Origin: Pseudomonas caspiana
GTDB taxonomy: Bacteria > Pseudomonadota > Gammaproteobacteria > Pseudomonadales > Pseudomonadaceae
DNA length: 64,000 nt
Direction: 5' to 3'
Assembly (NCBI RefSeq): GCF_002158995.1
Contig: NZ_LOHF01000008.1
Coordinates: 137,479-201,478, forward strand
Shown here: piece by piece, positions 61,300-64,000 of the stretch
How the letters are laid out: each line of letters begins with the position of its first letter
How positions within the stretch are numbered: the first letter of the stretch is position 1
Made by a program: the position numbers and the translations under genes
Notes under the pieces: model-generated
What the model was told of the DNA's origin: nothing
The model's database searches: none
The model's input: only the letters and a program-made list of their open reading frames with translations

Positions 61300-63444
61300 A
61301 TGAGTTATCAGGTTCTTGCACGTAAATGGCGTCCGCGCTCGTTCCGCGAAATGGTCGGCCAGACCCATGTGCTGAAGGCCCTGATCAATGCCCTGGACAG
61401 TCAGCGTCTGCACCATGCCTATCTGTTCACCGGTACCCGGGGGGTGGGCAAGACCACTATCGCGCGGATTATCGCCAAGTGCCTGAACTGCGAAACAGGC
61501 ATCACGTCGACGCCCTGCGGCACCTGTTCGGTGTGCCGCGAGATCGACGAAGGGCGTTTTGTCGACCTGATCGAGATCGACGCCGCGAGCCGTACCAAGG
61601 TCGAGGACACGCGTGAACTGCTGGATAACGTGCAATACGCCCCGAGCCGCGGGCGCTTCAAGGTCTACCTGATCGACGAAGTGCACATGCTCTCCAGCCA
61701 CTCGTTCAACGCGTTGCTCAAAACCCTTGAAGAGCCGCCGCCGTACGTCAAATTCATCCTGGCGACCACCGATCCGCAGAAGCTGCCAGCGACGATTTTG
61801 TCTCGCTGCCTGCAGTTTTCCCTGAAAAACATGACGCCGGAGCGTGTGGTCGAGCATTTGACCCATGTGCTGGGCGTCGAAAATGTGCCGTTCGAAGACG
61901 ACGCACTCTGGCTGTTGGGGCGTGCTGCCGACGGCTCCATGCGCGACGCCATGAGCCTCACCGATCAGGCGATTGCTTTCGGTGAAGGCAAGGTCATGGC
62001 TGCTGATGTACGGGCCATGCTCGGTACGCTGGATCACGGTCAGGTGTTCGACGTGCTGACCGCCTTGATCGACGGCGATGCCCGCAGTCTGCTGGAAGCC
62101 GTCCGTCATTTGGCCGAACAGGGCCCGGACTGGAATGGCGTGTTGTCGGAAATCCTCAACGTGCTGCACCGCGTGGCGATTGCCCAGGCGCTGCCTGAAG
62201 GTGTCGACAACGGCCATGGCGACCGCGACCGGGTATTTGCGCTGGCTCAGGCATTGCCAGCCGAAGACGTGCAGTTCTACTACCAGATGGGCTTGATAGG
62301 TCGTCGTGACCTGCCTTTGGCTCCTGATCCTCGCGGCGGCTTCGAAATGGTCCTGCTGCGCATGTTGGCGTTCCGACCCGCAGACAGCAGCGACGCGCCA
62401 AGACAGCCGCTAAAGACAGTGGGAATCAACCCGGCCACAGTTGATTCCCCACAACAAGTGGCCGGTGCGACAGCTGTCGCGCCGGTAGCAGTTGCTCCCG
62501 TACAGGCGGCCGCTCCGGTTGTTACCGCGCCGGTTGTCGAGGCTGAGTTGCCAGTGACCGCGGCGACTCCCGTGGCAGCCGCTCCTGAGCCTGAGCCTGA
62601 GCCGGTCGCAGAAGTCGACTTGCCATGGAACGAGCCACGGGCATTGCCGCCAGTCGAAGACGAACCTGAACCGCTCGCTACACCTGCTCACGAACTTGTT
62701 GCCGAGCCAGTACTCGACACTGTTGCCGAGCAGCCGGAACTCACTCCGATGCCAGCCCCGGCGCCAGCCAGTCCCGTGCCGGATGCACCAGAGATTGAAG
62801 CGTCGCAGCCTGAGCCGGTTGCCGAGCAGGCGGTCACTCCGGCGATGCTTGAAGCCATCCCCGATGCCTACGTGCCTGCGCCGATGGATCGCGACGACGA
62901 GCCACCACCGGATGATGATTACGTCGAGCCGGATGTGGACATCGATCCGGCGTCCTATAGTTTCCTTGATGAACTGGCGCACGAAACGGTCACTGAAACG
63001 GTCGAAGCTGAACCTGCTCCGGCGGCAAAACCGGCGACGGGGTTGGCCGCTGAATGGCTGGACATGTTTAACACGTTGCCGATTTCCGGCATGACCAGCA
63101 GTATCGCCTCCAACTGCACGCTGGTCTCGATGGACGGTGATGACTGGTTGCTGCACCTGGATCCAGGGCACAGCGCGTTGTTCAATGCGACCCAGTTGCG
63201 CCGTATCAACGATGGCCTGAATCAATTCACCGGGCGTAAGATCAACCTCAAGATCGAGTTGATCAAGCCCGAGCAGGAAACCCCTGCGCAGGCGGCTTCG
63301 CGGTTGCGTGTGGAGCGTCAGCGGCAGGCAGAAGCGTCGATTCATGCTGATCCGTTCATCCAGCAGATGCTTGAACAGTTTGGCGCAGTCATCCGGGAGG
63401 ATACGATCAAGCCCGTGGATGCCCCGGTGGCTCAGACTCATTAA
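61300..63444 (+). CDS. dnaX: DNA polymerase III subunit tau/gamma
   Basis: 714 residues from ATG 61300 (a TTG at 61285 is less likely). The clamp-loader ATPase domain has Walker A G-T-R-G-V-G-K-T-T (45-53), a zinc knuckle with Cys64, 73, 76 and 79, Walker B L-I-D-E (124-127) and the S-R-C sensor. A long Pro/Ala/Glu/Val-rich linker (about 375-560) leads to the tau C-terminal domain that binds the polymerase and helicase. The YbaB gene lies 64 bp downstream, as usual. Confidence 0.96.
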   Translation: MSYQVLARKWRPRSFREMVGQTHVLKALINALDSQRLHHAYLFTGTRGVGKTTIARIIAKCLNCETGITSTPCGTCSVCREIDEGRFVDLIEIDAASRTKVEDTRELLDNVQYAPSRGRFKVYLIDEVHMLSSHSFNALLKTLEEPPPYVKFILATTDPQKLPATILSRCLQFSLKNMTPERVVEHLTHVLGVENVPFEDDALWLLGRAADGSMRDAMSLTDQAIAFGEGKVMAADVRAMLGTLDHGQVFDVLTALIDGDARSLLEAVRHLAEQGPDWNGVLSEILNVLHRVAIAQALPEGVDNGHGDRDRVFALAQALPAEDVQFYYQMGLIGRRDLPLAPDPRGGFEMVLLRMLAFRPADSSDAPRQPLKTVGINPATVDSPQQVAGATAVAPVAVAPVQAAAPVVTAPVVEAELPVTAATPVAAAPEPEPEPVAEVDLPWNEPRALPPVEDEPEPLATPAHELVAEPVLDTVAEQPELTPMPAPAPASPVPDAPEIEASQPEPVAEQAVTPAMLEAIPDAYVPAPMDRDDEPPPDDDYVEPDVDIDPASYSFLDELAHETVTETVEAEPAPAAKPATGLAAEWLDMFNTLPISGMTSSIASNCTLVSMDGDDWLLHLDPGHSALFNATQLRRINDGLNQFTGRKINLKIELIKPEQETPAQAASRLRVERQRQAEASIHADPFIQQMLEQFGAVIREDTIKPVDAPVAQTH

Positions 63445-63508
63445 CTGAAGGTGTGATGCCCGACGGTGTCTCGCCTGATACAACAATCAACTTTCGAGGA
63501 GATATCCC

Positions 63509-63835
63509 ATGATGAAAGGTGGCATGGCTGGCCTGATGAAGCAGGCGCAGCAAATGCAGGAAAAAATGGCCAAGATGCAGGAAGAACTGGCCAATGCCGA
63601 AGTGACCGGCCAATCGGGTGCAGGCCTGGTCAGCGTCGTGATGACCGGGCGCCATGACGTCAAGCGCATCAATCTGGATGACAGCCTGATGCAGGAAGAC
63701 AAGGAAGTACTGGAAGACCTGATCGCCGCCGCTGTAAACGACGCGGTTCGCAAGATCGAACAGGCCAGCCAGGAAAAGACTTCCAGCATGACCGCTGGCA
63801 TGCAGCTGCCGCCGGGCATGAAGCTGCCGTTCTGA
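63509..63835 (+). CDS. ybaB: YbaB/EbfC nucleoid-associated protein
   Basis: 108 residues. A Lys/Met/Gln-rich first helix ([19 protein letters not shown], 9-27) is followed by [17 protein letters not shown] and the C-terminal helix, which is the YbaB/EbfC fold. It forms DNA-binding dimers. Gagga precedes the ATG. It sits between dnaX and the point where recR is expected, beyond the window end. Confidence 0.95.
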   Translation: MMKGGMAGLMKQAQQMQEKMAKMQEELANAEVTGQSGAGLVSVVMTGRHDVKRINLDDSLMQEDKEVLEDLIAAAVNDAVRKIEQASQEKTSSMTAGMQLPPGMKLPF

Positions 63836-63850
63836 TTGCAGCGTGTACCG

Positions 63851-63881
63851 AAAAATGCCAGGCCAAGTGCCTGGCATTTTT
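63851..63881. terminator. intrinsic terminator after ybaB
   Basis: aaaaatgccaggc (63851-63863) and gcctggcattttt (63869-63881) form a perfect 13-bp stem with a five-base loop, and the right arm ends in a T run. The symmetrical A/T ends allow use in both directions. Confidence 0.88.
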
Positions 63882-63910
63882 GTTTTCAGGGGCCTGGCTT
63901 TTGCGGTCAT

Positions 63911-64000
63911 CTGTGGGAGCCGGGCTTGCCCGCGATGCCGGCGCTGCGGTAAGGCAGATGAACCCGGTTGATTTCATCGTGAGCAAGCTCAGCTTCCACA
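63911..64000. repeat. REP/REPIN at the window end
   Basis: ctgtgggagccgggcttgcccgcgat at the left, and atcgtgagcaagctcagcttccaca at the right, are near-complementary. It follows the ybaB terminator; the last bases coincide with the end of the window. Confidence 0.75.

Noticed and set aside
61177..62217. 346-residue minus-strand frame opposite dnaX
   Set aside because: Shadow of the strongly conserved ATPase domain of dnaX.
61850..62400. Programmed frameshift in dnaX as in E. coli
   Set aside because: No A-AAA-AAG slippery heptamer with adjacent signals is visible; the frame is continuous to the full tau length.
62410..63486. 358-residue minus-strand frame opposite the dnaX linker
   Set aside because: Shadow arising from the repetitive Pro/Ala/Glu linker codons; low-complexity Arg/His product.
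101..64000. CRISPR array from the recurrent ctgtaggag sequences
   Set aside because: The copies are dispersed single inverted repeats kilobases apart, without regular spacers or cas genes.

Overview
The window looks like a chromosomal segment of a Pseudomonas of the fluorescens/syringae type. The evidence is moderately GC-rich coding DNA, dnaX followed by the YbaB/EbfC gene at the right end, a selD-mnmH pair, many paralogous LysR, TetR, AraC and GNAT genes, and repeated palindromic elements of the Pseudomonas REP/REPIN kind (ctgtaggagc...gctcctacag) in the gaps. I see no tRNA, rRNA, prophage, insertion sequence or CRISPR array.

Layout. 1-8.5 kb: end of a LysE-like exporter, a lipoprotein, a DUF2798 protein, two LysR regulators, an HSL-type esterase, a pirin, and an aldo/keto reductase divergent from a TetR-GNAT pair across a palindromic operator. 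8.5-10.4 kb: a DUF3144 protein; a minimal histidyl-tRNA-synthetase-like gene interrupted by a one-base frameshift; upstream of it a 35-codon leader with four consecutive His codons and an overlapping attenuator; and a divergent HIT-family gene. 10.6-18.8 kb: sugar dehydrogenase, acetyltransferases, P-loop kinase, phosphodiesterase, barstar-like protein, ABC exporter, EamA transporter and AraC regulator. 19-24.7 kb: selD-mnmH, an ArsP-like permease, GNAT, PfpI and TetR. 25-31.6 kb: a 1164-residue hybrid histidine kinase, an exported cyclophilin-like protein, and an MFS pump divergent from an AraC regulator. 31.7-37.9 kb: small unknown proteins, glutathione transferases, trmK, a TonB-dependent siderophore receptor and a DUF2986 protein. 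38.2-44.2 kb: a sugar-acid catabolic operon, most likely for L-rhamnonate (transporter, dehydratase, aldolase, aldehyde dehydrogenase), with a divergent LysR gene. 44.5-64 kb: YfcF-like GST, a DUF2231/sorbosone-dehydrogenase-like pair, a second hybrid kinase, two GGDEF proteins, an exported NADP-binding protein, MFS, EthD and DinB proteins, a Tat-exported AcpA phosphatase, a solute-binding protein, dnaX and ybaB.

How the genes work together. The clearest pathway is the rhamnonate operon: uptake, dehydration to the 2-keto-3-deoxy acid, aldol cleavage to pyruvate and lactaldehyde, then oxidation of lactaldehyde. selD supplies selenophosphate to mnmH for 2-selenouridine in tRNA. Two GGDEF proteins and two hybrid kinases give a signalling-rich right half. 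The most unusual element is the apparent histidine attenuator controlling a stand-alone HisRS-like catalytic core. Its leader peptide, antiterminator pairing and terminator can all be read directly from the sequence. Assignments rest on motifs and recognised families; no database search was possible.
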